DNA of 64,000 nt from contig NC_014136.1 of the NCBI RefSeq assembly GCF_000092505.1, positions 930,001 through 994,000 of the forward strand, written 5' to 3'. The notes under the pieces were generated by a model, which ran no database searches, was not told the DNA's origin, and worked only from the letters and a program-made list of their open reading frames with translations. This DNA comes from Leuconostoc kimchii IMSNU 11154. Its GTDB lineage: Bacteria > Bacillota > Bacilli > Lactobacillales > Lactobacillaceae. Positions 33,850-43,256 of the stretch are shown piece by piece (the first letter of the stretch is position 1; the number at the start of each line of letters is the position of its first letter). A program made the position numbers and the translations under genes.

Positions 33850-34934
33850 TGAAAAATTTTGCGTTGCTTTTAAAGCACAATCGCACAAAAATTTATTATG
33901 CGGTGGTGACGATCTTGTTACTGCTGCTTTTTAGTTGGACTGTGATAACGAGCATACCAATGATAATCACAGTTGAAGGCTTTTCAAACACTATTGGCCG
34001 GTGGTTCATGTTTGTGTTATTGATAGTTGGTGATGTTGGCATCTTAAGTTGGCAATATGTCAGGTGGCGACAGACAGAAAGTATTTTAAGGCTAATTCGC
34101 CATTTACAGCGTATGGCAGATGAAAATTCGGACGGTATAATTGATTGGCGAGCCGACTATGCACCAAAAACCCAAGCGCTAATTAATGTTTCTAACCAGA
34201 TTGCTAAAAATACCCGTCAAATTAGAGAAGAAGAGCGACAAAGTGAACGGTCGAAAGATGAAATGATAACTAATATTTCACATGATTTACGAACACCGTT
34301 AACTGCCATCATTGGTTACTTAGGTTTAGTTGAGATGAACGCTGACGTATTGAGCCCTGCAGAACGAGCAAAATACATTCACACGGCCTACGACAAATCT
34401 AATCAAATGAAGGTGTTAGTTGAAGACTTATTTGCATTTTCACAGACTCAAGCACATGATGCAGTTCTTAATATGACGACACTCAGCCTTGGTGATCTAT
34501 TTGCCCAGTTATTAGCCAGTTATGAAATTGAGGCACAAGAAAAAAAGATTGAATTGACCCAAATTACTAATCCAGAAACAATTATGTTAGAAGCTGATTC
34601 TGATAAACTAGCGCGTGTTTTAATGAATCTAATTACCAATGCTATGAAGTATGGAGAAGGTGCGACTTTTGTCAAATTAACTGCGCAAGTGAAAGATAAA
34701 ACTGTTGAAATACGCGTCGTCAATGATGGTGCTAAAATTCCAAGTAAAGATATTGTAGACATTTTTGGTCGTTTTTATCGGGTCGAAAGCTCACGTAATA
34801 GTAAGACGGGAGGAACTGGGTTAGGGTTAGCTATTGTTAAAGGTATTATCGAGCAACATCAGGGGTCGGTATTTGCTACATCAGATGATGATTTAACATC
34901 ATTTATTGTAACAATGCCGTTAAAGCAACACTAG
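33849..34934 (+). CDS. Sensor histidine kinase
   Basis: Partner of the preceding regulator, 361 aa. Two TM helices (about 15-38 and 47-70) enclose only a short loop, so there is little extracellular sensor. The HisKA box has His145 in ISHDLRTPL. The catalytic domain has N box NLITNAMKYG, G1 region RVVNDG, F box and G2 TGGTGLGLAIVKGI. The short loop resembles VanS or intramembrane-sensing kinases. Ligand unknown. Confidence 0.92.
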   Translation: MKNFALLLKHNRTKIYYAVVTILLLLLFSWTVITSIPMIITVEGFSNTIGRWFMFVLLIVGDVGILSWQYVRWRQTESILRLIRHLQRMADENSDGIIDWRADYAPKTQALINVSNQIAKNTRQIREEERQSERSKDEMITNISHDLRTPLTAIIGYLGLVEMNADVLSPAERAKYIHTAYDKSNQMKVLVEDLFAFSQTQAHDAVLNMTTLSLGDLFAQLLASYEIEAQEKKIELTQITNPETIMLEADSDKLARVLMNLITNAMKYGEGATFVKLTAQVKDKTVEIRVVNDGAKIPSKDIVDIFGRFYRVESSRNSKTGGTGLGLAIVKGIIEQHQGSVFATSDDDLTSFIVTMPLKQH

Positions 34935-34946
34935 GGAGAAGAAATA

Positions 34947-36212
34947 ATGAGACGTATTAAGGTTATTGGGGTGAGTGTTGTCATGCTTTTTTTGATGACA
35001 ACAACGGTTTCAGCAAGTACATTAGCTAAACCACTAGACATCAAGCAGGATGTGAGTTCGGCTATTGTGATTGATGCTGGAACTGGTCAGATACTAGCAG
35101 AAAAAAATTCTGATGAACTAGGACCTATTGCATCACAATCTAAACTATTAACTGCTTATGCTGTTCTAAAGGCCATCGATTCAGGGAAAATAAAGTGGTC
35201 AGATAAAGTTACAATATCAAAAAAGGCTGATTTATCTAAACAAGATAGCCATATGTTTTCTCATTTAGCAGTTAAAGCAGGCGATCGATTAACTGTGCGT
35301 GAATTATATAATACGATGATTACTTTGTCCTCTAATGATTCAGCCTTTGCACTTGCTGAATATTTAACACCAAAAAAAATGACTACAGCCCAAGCTTTAC
35401 AGTCCTGGGCTGAAGAATTACAATTAACGAAATCGAAATGGTATAATTCTGCAGGTCAAGTTAATCAGGATGCCTTTGAAAATAAAGTGACCAGTGCACC
35501 AGATAATGCAGTGAATTTAGCAAGCCCAAAACATGTTGCAATGATTGCACGAGAAATAGTGAGATTAGATCCAGATATTCGTAAACTAGCAACAAGTACA
35601 CATGTTTCATACCATTTAACAAAAAATTATGTTGTTAATGAGCCAACAGAAATGACAAAAAATTGGCCATATTTAATTAATCCTAATCATCTCATTATTG
35701 AGGGGCTGAAGACAGGTTCTACACCAGAATCTGGTGCGGCATTTACGGGTATCATTAAAGATGCCAGTGGTCATGAATTCATAACTGTTGTTAATGGTGC
35801 AGCAAGTTATATGGATGAGGTGCAACGTTACCAAAAAACGTTAAATATTGTTAATGCCGTTTTAGCTGACAAACAAGCAACGACTTTTAGCAAGGGAACA
35901 GTTTTGTCACAAGCTAAACACGTGGATTTACCTCGCATGAAGCAATCTCATATGCCAGTAAAAATTGCGCAAACAAAGACAATTTGGGTTAATAAAGGAT
36001 CAAAGCTGACACCAGAAATAAAAGTATTTAACGTTAAAGGTAAATCTGTGAAAAAAAATCAGAAAGTTGCGAATGTCACGTTCAACTTAAGTGGTGCACA
36101 GTATTTACCAAATGGGCATAATCATAATCACGCTGTTGAGTTGGCTGCGACACAAAAAACAACGAAGGCTAATTTTATCGTACGCGCATGGCGGTCAATT
36201 GTGCATTCATAA
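34947..36212 (+). CDS. dacA: D-alanyl-D-alanine carboxypeptidase (PBP5-like)
   Basis: Secreted low-molecular-weight PBP of 421 aa that trims terminal D-Ala from peptidoglycan stem peptides. It has a signal peptide (1-23), SxxK as S63QSK66, SxN as SSND and KTG as LKTGSTP near residue 255. The last ~100 residues form a beta-rich domain with a terminal amphipathic stretch for membrane association. The operon partners (response regulator, kinase) lie just upstream with 12 bp spacing. Whether it accepts D-Ala-D-Lac ends cannot be told from sequence. Confidence 0.93.
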   Translation: MRRIKVIGVSVVMLFLMTTTVSASTLAKPLDIKQDVSSAIVIDAGTGQILAEKNSDELGPIASQSKLLTAYAVLKAIDSGKIKWSDKVTISKKADLSKQDSHMFSHLAVKAGDRLTVRELYNTMITLSSNDSAFALAEYLTPKKMTTAQALQSWAEELQLTKSKWYNSAGQVNQDAFENKVTSAPDNAVNLASPKHVAMIAREIVRLDPDIRKLATSTHVSYHLTKNYVVNEPTEMTKNWPYLINPNHLIIEGLKTGSTPESGAAFTGIIKDASGHEFITVVNGAASYMDEVQRYQKTLNIVNAVLADKQATTFSKGTVLSQAKHVDLPRMKQSHMPVKIAQTKTIWVNKGSKLTPEIKVFNVKGKSVKKNQKVANVTFNLSGAQYLPNGHNHNHAVELAATQKTTKANFIVRAWRSIVHS

Positions 36213-36222
36213 TTGATTTTGT

Positions 36223-36249
36223 AACAACTTGAAAAAGTTGTTTTTTTTT
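36223..36249 (+). terminator. Terminator after dacA
   Basis: AACAACTT-GAAA-AAGTTGTT hairpin followed by a long T run. Confidence 0.88.
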
Positions 36250-36283
36250 AACTTCTCAAATGACGTATAATGTGTTATTATAT

Positions 36284-36310
36284 TGGTATAGACCAATGTG
36301 GTATAGACCA
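36284..36310 (+). promoter_or_regulatory. Two tandem NagR/YvoA-type (GntR) operators
   Basis: TGGTATAGACCA occurs at 36284-36295 and 36299-36310, 15 bp apart. It differs at one central base from the known DasR/NagR dre core TGGTCTAGACCA. The copies lie between a TATAAT -10 (36266-36271) and the nagB start, a roadblock position. The GntR gene itself is not in the window. Confidence 0.75.
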
Positions 36311-36328
36311 GTTGACAAGGAGAAAACG

Positions 36329-37030
36329 ATGGAACTGATTAAAGTTAAAAATCCAGCAGAAGGTGCTCAAAAAGCCTTTGATATTTATCAAGCAGCGTTA
36401 GCTAGTGGTGTAAAAGTACTTGGTTTAGCAACAGGGTCGACACCAATTGCATTATATGAAAAATTGACAGAAAGTACGTTAGATTTCTCAAATGTGACGT
36501 CAATTAATTTAGATGAATATTTAGGGTTATCTGGAGATAATGAGCAAAGTTATCACTACTTTATGAATCAATATCTTTTTAACAAGAAACCCTTTAAAAA
36601 ATCGTATCTACCAAACGGTATTAGTGATAATCATGAGGCCGCGGCTGTACAATATGATAAAATTATTTCTGAAAATCCTATTGACTTACAGTTACTAGGT
36701 ATTGGTCGTAATGGCCATATTGGTTTTAATGAACCAGGTACATCATTTGAGTCAACAACACATATTGTTGATTTAACACAATCAACAATTGACGCAAATG
36801 CACGGTTTTTTGACAAGTCATCTGATGTACCGACGCAGGCGATCTCTATGGGAATCGCATCAGTTATGTCTGCAAAAAAAATCTTATTAATGGCTTATGG
36901 GATTGATAAAGCTGACGTCATTGCTGCCACTGTTAATGGTCCAGTGACAGAAAAGGTACCAGCTTCAGTACTTCAAAATCACGATAATGTTACAATTATT
37001 ATTGATGAAGCAGCTGCAACAAAATTGTGA
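36329..37030 (+). CDS. nagB: Glucosamine-6-phosphate deaminase
   Basis: Converts glucosamine-6-P to fructose-6-P and ammonia, linking amino sugars to glycolysis. Motifs: [35 protein letters not shown] (catalytic Asp), [16 protein letters not shown] (catalytic His). At 233 aa it is the short Firmicutes type. ATG 36329 has an AAGGAG site; the longer frame runs back through the operators. Two NagR-type operators control it, so GlcNAc-6-P or GlcN-6-P probably induces it. pgi follows. Confidence 0.95.
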   Translation: MELIKVKNPAEGAQKAFDIYQAALASGVKVLGLATGSTPIALYEKLTESTLDFSNVTSINLDEYLGLSGDNEQSYHYFMNQYLFNKKPFKKSYLPNGISDNHEAAAVQYDKIISENPIDLQLLGIGRNGHIGFNEPGTSFESTTHIVDLTQSTIDANARFFDKSSDVPTQAISMGIASVMSAKKILLMAYGIDKADVIAATVNGPVTEKVPASVLQNHDNVTIIIDEAAATKL

Positions 37031-37117
37031 TAGAATAATATTGTAAGCGCTTAACATATATTAAGGAGGAAAGCAGTCACCTGGGCATTTTAAACAGGTG
37101 AAATTGCGGGTAATACT

Positions 37118-38470
37118 ATGGCACACATCACATTTGATACAAAGAACATTGAAAATTTCGTGGCTGATCATGAGTTTTCTGAAATGCAACCCTTGATTAC
37201 AATGGCTGATCAACAGTTACGGAATCGTACGGGAGCTGGTGCAGAATATTCTGATTGGGTGACACTACCAACGGATTACGATCAAGAAGAATTTGCTCGT
37301 ATCCAAGCGGCAGCAAAAAAAATACAATCTAATTCAAAAATCTTGGTTGTTATTGGTATTGGTGGTTCATACTTGGGTGCCAAAATGGCCGTTGATTTCC
37401 TCAACCCAGTATTTAACAATGAGTTAGCAGATGATCAACGCCAAGGTGTTAAAATTTACTTTGCAGGTAATTCGACATCCGCCGCATATTTGAATGATTT
37501 AGTTCGTGTTATTGGTGATCAAGATTTCTCAGTTAATGTGATTTCAAAGTCAGGAACAACGACAGAACCATCAATTGCTTTCCGCGTTTTCAAGCAATTA
37601 CTTGAAAAAAAATATGGTGCAGCTGCCGCTAAAGAGCGTATTTACGCGACAACAGATGCAAACCGAGGAGCCTTGCATGATGAAGCTCAAGAACAAGGTT
37701 ACGAAACATTTACGATTCCTGATGGCGTTGGTGGTCGTTTCTCTGTATTGACTGCTGTTGGTTTGTTGCCAATTGCCGCTTCTGGTGCAGATATTCAAAA
37801 GTTAATGTCTGGTGCTAAGGATGCACAAGACGAGTATTCAGATTCTAATATTGAAAAGAATGAAGCTTATAAATATGCCGCTGCTCGTCGTATTTTGTAC
37901 GATAAGGGTTACACAACAGAGTTGCTAATTAATTGGGAACCATCTATGCAGTACTTGTCAGAATGGTGGAAACAGTTGATGGGTGAATCAGAAGGTAAAA
38001 ATCAAAAGGGTATTTATCCATCATCTGCTAATTTCTCTACGGACCTACATTCGCTTGGTCAGTACATTCAAGAAGGTCGTCGTGATTTGTTCGAGACAGT
38101 TGTGAAACTTGACAATCCTGTTTCAAACTTGGACTTGCCACATGAAGATGGTAATAATGATGGTTTGCAGTATTTAGAAGGCATTACCATTGATGAAGTC
38201 AATACAAAAGCTTCACAAGGCGTGACATTGGCTCATATTGATGGTGGTGTACCAAACTTGGCTGTGCATTTGCCAGCACAAGATGCTTATTCATTGGGTT
38301 ATTTGATTTATTTCTTTGAAATGGCAGTGGGCGCATCGGGTTATACATTTGGTATTAATCCATTCAACCAACCAGGTGTTGAGGCTTATAAAACAGCTAT
38401 GTTTGCACTGTTGGGTAAACCTGGCTATGAAGAAGCTACCAAGGCATTTCGTGCACGCTTAGGCGAATAA
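37118..38470 (+). CDS. pgi: Glucose-6-phosphate isomerase
   Basis: Interconverts glucose-6-P and fructose-6-P, 450 aa as in other Gram-positives. It has [27 protein letters not shown] (phosphate binding), [28 protein letters not shown] and the closing [15 protein letters not shown]. The start ATG has only a weak GCGGG site, while a strong AAGGAGG lies 48 nt upstream. Between them is a hairpin (CACCTG/CAGGTG). Confidence 0.97.
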   Translation: MAHITFDTKNIENFVADHEFSEMQPLITMADQQLRNRTGAGAEYSDWVTLPTDYDQEEFARIQAAAKKIQSNSKILVVIGIGGSYLGAKMAVDFLNPVFNNELADDQRQGVKIYFAGNSTSAAYLNDLVRVIGDQDFSVNVISKSGTTTEPSIAFRVFKQLLEKKYGAAAAKERIYATTDANRGALHDEAQEQGYETFTIPDGVGGRFSVLTAVGLLPIAASGADIQKLMSGAKDAQDEYSDSNIEKNEAYKYAAARRILYDKGYTTELLINWEPSMQYLSEWWKQLMGESEGKNQKGIYPSSANFSTDLHSLGQYIQEGRRDLFETVVKLDNPVSNLDLPHEDGNNDGLQYLEGITIDEVNTKASQGVTLAHIDGGVPNLAVHLPAQDAYSLGYLIYFFEMAVGASGYTFGINPFNQPGVEAYKTAMFALLGKPGYEEATKAFRARLGE

Positions 38471-38495
38471 TTTGTTGGATTACCATATTTATTTT

Positions 38496-38527
38496 TAAAA
38501 CACTCAAAGACTTTGAGTGTTTTTTTG
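38496..38527 (+). terminator. Terminator after pgi
   Basis: AAACACTCAAAG/CTTTGAGTGTTT hairpin with T run. Confidence 0.9.
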
Positions 38528-38581
38528 TGAGCAAATAAAAAGTTAAACGTATTATGCCAATGATCCTGAAAGGCATAGGCT

Positions 38582-39538
38582 ATGAACAAAATAATAGATG
38601 AAGCAATTAAGCAACAAGCAAATGATATTTACATATTACCAATTTCTGATAATTGTTATGTTATTAAATTTCACGTGGACGGTAGTGCTTTCGAGTTGAA
38701 AAATATTAGTGAAACAGATGCACAATTGATGATTTCAGCAATTAAATACCGCGCTAAAATGAATATTTCTGAACGACGTCGACCACAACTAGGACGTTTT
38801 CAGCATGATAATATTTGGTTACGCGTATCCACTGTGGGTGATTTTTTAAATCGAGAAACAGTTGTGCTTAGAATTATTTATCAACAACAAAACAACCAAC
38901 AGTGGTTGGAATCTAAACAATTCGAAGAATTAAAGCAATCTTTACCTAGCTCAGGATTGTTTTTGATTTCTGGACCTACGGGTTCCGGAAAAACAACAAC
39001 ACTATATCGTTTGTTAGAACAAGTATCAAATGAAAAATTAGTCTTAACAATAGAGGATCCGGTAGAGATTCAGCAACCAAAATTTGTACAGTTACAAGTT
39101 AATGAGGATGCAGGTATATATTATGATGATCTCATTAAAGTTGCGTTACGCCATCGGCCAGAAATTTTATTGGTCGGTGAAATTCGAGATGGGATAACAG
39201 CAAAAGCTGCAATACAGGCAGCTTTAAGTGGACACCTTGTTTTGAGTACTGTTCACGCAATGTCTGCACGAGATGTGATTCTACGTTTACAGGATTTAGG
39301 TGTCGACAAGCAGCAATTAGGAACAGCATTGTCTGGCGTTGTCTATCAACGTTTAGTACCAACGACTAGTAATCAACAGGCTGCATTGATAGATAGACTT
39401 GATGAGATGCTTATTAATCGTGTATTGCGAGACGAACCAGTGCTGAAATTTACCAAAAAATGGCAGGAGGTTTTAAAATATGCTGCATCAACTCACAAGA
39501 TATCACAAAAAACAGCTCACACGTTCCAAACGCTTTAA
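38582..39538 (+). CDS. comGA: Competence pilus assembly ATPase
   Basis: Type II/IV secretion ATPase that powers the competence pseudopilus. 318 aa. Walker A GPTGSGKTTT near residue 131, Asp box and Walker B (LVGEIRDGITA), His box STVHAMSARD. The tetracysteine zinc motif is absent. First gene of a compact comG operon with overlapping genes. The ATG follows a GAAAGG site at 8 nt. Confidence 0.93.
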   Translation: MNKIIDEAIKQQANDIYILPISDNCYVIKFHVDGSAFELKNISETDAQLMISAIKYRAKMNISERRRPQLGRFQHDNIWLRVSTVGDFLNRETVVLRIIYQQQNNQQWLESKQFEELKQSLPSSGLFLISGPTGSGKTTTLYRLLEQVSNEKLVLTIEDPVEIQQPKFVQLQVNEDAGIYYDDLIKVALRHRPEILLVGEIRDGITAKAAIQAALSGHLVLSTVHAMSARDVILRLQDLGVDKQQLGTALSGVVYQRLVPTTSNQQAALIDRLDEMLINRVLRDEPVLKFTKKWQEVLKYAASTHKISQKTAHTFQTL

Positions 39539-40526
39539 AATCCGAGAACAAATTTTATTCTTTCAAGAATTAGGAGAATTATTGCAATCAGGGTACAGCA
39601 TATCACAAAGTTTAGATATTCTAGCGAGCGCGCATAGTAAGTGGTATCAGTGGCTGACAGAGGTGAGGTATGGTTTGAATCAAGGATTAGCATTACATCT
39701 TATTTTGCAAAAAAACGTCAGTAGTCAAATTTTACTACAGCTCAAGTTGGCGGATCAACATGGTAATTTATCGGAAACGTTAGTAGCCATTGGACAAAAT
39801 TTGGCTAAGTTACAACAACAACAAAATAAGGTCATGCAAGTGATGCGCTATCCTTTGATTTTGTTAAGTATACTTGGTGCAATGTTGGTGGGATTAAAAT
39901 ATTTATTATATCCAATATTAAATCAGTGGCAAGATAAAGCAGCATCATCTGACATACCGAATCCTGCGTATACTTATTTTTTTGGTGGTGTGGCTTGTTT
40001 GTTATTATTTGGATTAATCATTATATGGCATCGTAAAACGGCACGTCAAAGATTAATTATTTTAGTTAAATTACCTGTGATTCGTACCATCGCTAAAACA
40101 ATTGTGACATATCAAGTCACGCAACAGCTAGCAACATTATTAGCCAGTGGACTAACTGTTCCAGAAATTTTGGAAGAAATGGTTCAATCTGATTTACAAA
40201 ATGCAAGATCAACGGTATTTGCAATTGTGAATCATGCGCATATCAGTTTAAAACAAGGGCAAACGATTGAAAATTATGTTTTAGCACAACCTTATTTTAA
40301 TCGATCATTAGCAGGGTATTTTTCGCGTGGGCATAAGCCCAAAGAACTTGCAAAGTATTTGTCTTACTACGCAAAAACACAATTTCAGTTGCTTATGCAA
40401 CAAACTGATCGTTTAATTAGCACAATGCAGCCATTGTTTTTTGGCATTATTGGGGTAGCCATTGTTGGCTTGTACATGTCAATGTTATTACCAATGTATC
40501 AATCTATCGGAGGATTATATCAATGA
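39480..40526 (+). CDS. comGB: Competence pilus inner-membrane platform protein
   Basis: GspF/PilC-type platform, 348 aa with two similar halves and three TM helices (about 120-145, 165-185 and the C-terminus PLFFGIIGVAIVGLYMSMLLPMY). The helical motif QILFFQELGELLQSGYSISQSLDIL is the family signature. It overlaps comGA by 59 bp. An AGGAGG site lies just before the start. It overlaps comGC by 4 bp. Confidence 0.9.
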   Translation: MLHQLTRYHKKQLTRSKRFKIREQILFFQELGELLQSGYSISQSLDILASAHSKWYQWLTEVRYGLNQGLALHLILQKNVSSQILLQLKLADQHGNLSETLVAIGQNLAKLQQQQNKVMQVMRYPLILLSILGAMLVGLKYLLYPILNQWQDKAASSDIPNPAYTYFFGGVACLLLFGLIIIWHRKTARQRLIILVKLPVIRTIAKTIVTYQVTQQLATLLASGLTVPEILEEMVQSDLQNARSTVFAIVNHAHISLKQGQTIENYVLAQPYFNRSLAGYFSRGHKPKELAKYLSYYAKTQFQLLMQQTDRLISTMQPLFFGIIGVAIVGLYMSMLLPMYQSIGGLYQ

Positions 40527-40834
40527 AATTTTTTAAGAAAACGAAAAAAGCTTTTACATTAATTGAGGCGGCAATTGTTTTGTTCATTATTAGCTTGCTC
40601 ATGCTATTAATTTTACCTAATTTAAATATGCAGCGTCAAAAGGCTGTTGAAACGCACACGACTGCTATGGTATCTACAGTGCAGACGCAAATTGACCTTT
40701 ATGCCAACGAACATCCTGAAAACCAGTCAATAACAATAAATGACCTTGTATCCGGTGGTTATTTAACGACTAAACAATCACAAAAGGTGAAGGATTTAAA
40801 TATTACAATAACGCACAATGAAGCACACAAATAA
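40523..40834 (+). CDS. comGC: Competence major pseudopilin
   Basis: Type IV prepilin-like protein, 103 aa. The cleavage site is KKA-FTLIEAAIVLFIISLL with the conserved Glu5 of the mature protein, then a hydrophobic helix and the stretch LPNLNMQRQKAVE. Main subunit of the DNA-uptake pilus. Translated by overlap after comGB. Confidence 0.92.
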   Translation: MKFFKKTKKAFTLIEAAIVLFIISLLMLLILPNLNMQRQKAVETHTTAMVSTVQTQIDLYANEHPENQSITINDLVSGGYLTTKQSQKVKDLNITITHNEAHK

Positions 40835-41210
40835 GGCATTTACATTATTAGAATCTTTGATGGTATTGGGTGTTTTGGCAAGTATGTTATTAGTGGGTTT
40901 TACAAAGATACCGAAATCTCAGCACACCAATCAATGGGAAGCAACTTTTAAATCACAATGGCAACATGCTCGTTTGACTGCGCAACAGGAACAAAAAACA
41001 CAGGTGGTTAATTTTGAGGCACAAACCATATCTTTTGGCCGTGAGGTTATTAAATATCCTCACGGTTATCAAAACGCTTCACCTAAAAGTATACGTATTT
41101 TAAAAACTGGCTATGTCGCGCCGACGACAATAACATTAACGAGTGGTCATCAAACATTTAAACTCATTTTTAATTTAGGGGGTGGTGATTATCGTATCGA
41201 AAAAAAGTAA
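40818..41210 (+). CDS. comGD: Competence minor pseudopilin ComGD-like
   Basis: Prepilin-type protein of 130 aa with NKA-FTLLESLMVLGVLASMLL at its N-terminus (Glu5 present), followed by a small globular domain. It overlaps comGC by 17 bp. The assignment to ComGD is by position and size. Confidence 0.85.
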   Translation: MKHTNKAFTLLESLMVLGVLASMLLVGFTKIPKSQHTNQWEATFKSQWQHARLTAQQEQKTQVVNFEAQTISFGREVIKYPHGYQNASPKSIRILKTGYVAPTTITLTSGHQTFKLIFNLGGGDYRIEKK

Positions 41211-41394
41211 AAAAGGATTTGTATTAGCAGAAGCTTTAATGACGCTCATATTAGTTAGTACAGCACTTTGTTTTGAATATGAACAACTAAAAGATTTTAA
41301 CTATCATGACAAGCGATTAAAAAAACAGTACCAAAACGCGACGCAAGAACGAATTAATGCTTTGGAAGTATGGTATGATTATGCTAAAAAGTAG
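41182..41394 (+). CDS. Competence minor pseudopilin ComGE-like (short)
   Basis: 70-aa prepilin-like protein: KKG-FVLAEALMTLILVSTAL, then a charged helix, ending soon after. It starts at GTG 41182 with an AGGGGG site, in the comGE position. At 70 aa it is shorter than Bacillus ComGE (~115). It overlaps its neighbours. Confidence 0.7.
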   Translation: MVIIVSKKSKKGFVLAEALMTLILVSTALCFEYEQLKDFNYHDKRLKKQYQNATQERINALEVWYDYAKK

Positions 41395-41806
41395 GTATAC
41401 TGCTTTTACATTGATTGAATCTTTAATCGCACTCATTGTCGCCTCGCTTATTTTACTAACCATACAGTTTAGCTTGCCATTACTAAAAGTACAAGTTAAT
41501 TTACCGTTGGATGTGGCGTTGCAAACTGTTATAAAACAAGTTGAGACGCAAAAATACACCATGCTAGCAACTGATTTACATAGTATACGTTTGAATAATA
41601 CTGAAGGTAAAAAAATGAATTTGATAGTTCATAACAATAAATTGCAATTATCAGCGGAAGGTGCAGGTCAAATTATTTTATTACGTGATGTTAAAGCGTT
41701 GAACGTTGTGGATTTTCAGAGTTATTTAAAACTGGAAATTGTATCTGAAAATGATCAAAAAGTAATGGGTATTATGCACCTGAAAAGGGAAAAGCGACAT
41801 GAATAA
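41375..41806 (+). CDS. comGF: Competence minor pseudopilin ComGF-like
   Basis: 143-aa prepilin-like protein, TAFTLIESLIALIVASLILLTIQ near the N-terminus, then a beta-rich domain. ATG 41375 follows a GGAAG site; an ATG at 41381 is an alternative. Overlaps comGE by 20 bp and the next gene by 8 bp. Confidence 0.78.
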   Translation: MIMLKSRYTAFTLIESLIALIVASLILLTIQFSLPLLKVQVNLPLDVALQTVIKQVETQKYTMLATDLHSIRLNNTEGKKMNLIVHNNKLQLSAEGAGQIILLRDVKALNVVDFQSYLKLEIVSENDQKVMGIMHLKREKRHE

Positions 41807-42095
41807 ACGACGATCAGGAACTATTTTTGTTTCGGCAATTATCATGTTAGGTCTGCTTGGCGGGCTTTTCGTATTACAAAATGCAGCGTTTAATGCACAA
41901 TTAGGTTCGCGTGCTAAAATGATTACACTAGCAAAGGTAGATACAATACAATTACAAGTCAGTTTAGCTTATCATAAAAATCAGCAGAGTAATCTCAAAA
42001 TAGAAAACACACAGATAATTATGGTCGAAAAAGATATCCACATAAAGATGGGAAATAAAACATATGTTAGAGAGCTACTTGTGAAATCACCTTGA
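41799..42095 (+). CDS. Competence protein ComGG-like
   Basis: 98-aa protein with one N-terminal TM helix (GTIFVSAIIMLGLLGGLFVL) and a short extracellular tail, in the comGG position. The FTLIE-type prepilin motif is absent, as is usual for ComGG. Assigned by position. Confidence 0.65.
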   Translation: MNKRRSGTIFVSAIIMLGLLGGLFVLQNAAFNAQLGSRAKMITLAKVDTIQLQVSLAYHKNQQSNLKIENTQIIMVEKDIHIKMGNKTYVRELLVKSP

Positions 42096-42126
42096 AAACT
42101 TTGTGAAAAAACGCTAAAATAAGGCT

Positions 42127-43137
42127 ATGACACAAGAAAAAATAGCACAAGGTTTTGATGCCTTAACAACAAGTATGCAGGCATTAGCACAGGATATGGA
42201 CGTGAGTATCACTGATGCCTTGATTGAAATAATAGAAGATGTCCATGCTGGTAGTATACATCATGAACTTGGTAAACCTACAGATGAAGTTACCCAAGAG
42301 ATTAGCCAAGCAATAAACACGGTTGATTGGTCAAATATTGCGCGAGGTGATTTACGCAAAATCTTGCAGTTGGCTATTTTAAAAGCTAATCGTGATGATA
42401 AATTACAAGCGAATCATCAGTTGACACCTGATGGATTGGGCTATTTACTGGCTGATTTTTTGTTGCAAACAGCTAATTTATCAAATGGCGATACCATCCT
42501 AGATTTAACAGTTGGATCTGGTAATCTACTAAATACAATTAATGATGTCCTACTAATGCATGATATAACTATTAATCGGGTAGGCATTGATAATGATGAC
42601 ACGCAATTAGCTTTGGCGACCGCTGTTGACCAATTATTAAATCAAGGTACGACTGAATTCTATCAAGAAGATGTTATTGCAGTAGATAATGCACCAAAAG
42701 CTAAAGCGGTCATTGCAGATCTACCAGTAGGTTACTATCCTTTAGTGCCATCAGATAGCTATACAACACGTGCTAGCGATGGGCGTTCGTTGACACATCA
42801 TCTTTTAATTGAAAAGAGCTTAGATTTTGTTACTGACGATGGCTGGGTATACCTGATTGTACCAGCAAATGTGTTGTCAGGTGCGCATGCAAAAAAAATC
42901 TTACAATTTGTGACGCAAAAAGCGCAGTTAAAAGCATTTTTACAATTGCCTAATGATTTTTTTAAAGATCAACGGGCAGCAAAAGCAATTTTAGTTCTTC
43001 GTAAGACGGGTGTTGGCCCTTATAGTGAAGTGTTGATGGGACAGTATCCTAACTTGAAAGATATTGATGCATTGAAAAAATTTTTGCAAGAAATTGCAGC
43101 TTGGGTTAAACTTAATAAAGAACAAGACAGAGCGTGA
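42127..43137 (+). CDS. YtxK-like N6-adenine-type methyltransferase
   Basis: SAM-dependent methyltransferase of 336 aa commonly found between comG and ackA in lactobacilli. Motif I is ILDLTVGSGNLLNTI and motif IV is ADLPVGYYP, which replaces the NPPY/DPPY of DNA N6-adenine methylases. The N-terminal helical domain (~100 aa) resembles type I restriction HsdM N-termini. No HsdR or specificity gene is nearby. Substrate unknown. Confidence 0.82.
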   Translation: MTQEKIAQGFDALTTSMQALAQDMDVSITDALIEIIEDVHAGSIHHELGKPTDEVTQEISQAINTVDWSNIARGDLRKILQLAILKANRDDKLQANHQLTPDGLGYLLADFLLQTANLSNGDTILDLTVGSGNLLNTINDVLLMHDITINRVGIDNDDTQLALATAVDQLLNQGTTEFYQEDVIAVDNAPKAKAVIADLPVGYYPLVPSDSYTTRASDGRSLTHHLLIEKSLDFVTDDGWVYLIVPANVLSGAHAKKILQFVTQKAQLKAFLQLPNDFFKDQRAAKAILVLRKTGVGPYSEVLMGQYPNLKDIDALKKFLQEIAAWVKLNKEQDRA

Positions 43138-43256
43138 TGCTGCCACATGGCATTGAGATGTAAGGCGCCTGGACAGAAATATCCTGAAAGTACCCTATAT
43201 TTTTTAACATGTAGTTAATACAAACGCGTTTAAGGAAGACAGGTAAAAATAGAATC

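Noticed and set aside
37049..37064. cre site before pgi (TGTAAGCGCTTAACA)
   Set aside because: It has an extra base in the right half compared with the consensus, unlike the full matches at 46058 and 46092.
43226..43240. cre site before ackA (AAACGCGTTT)
   Set aside because: A palindrome is present, but the flanking TG and CA of a cre are missing.
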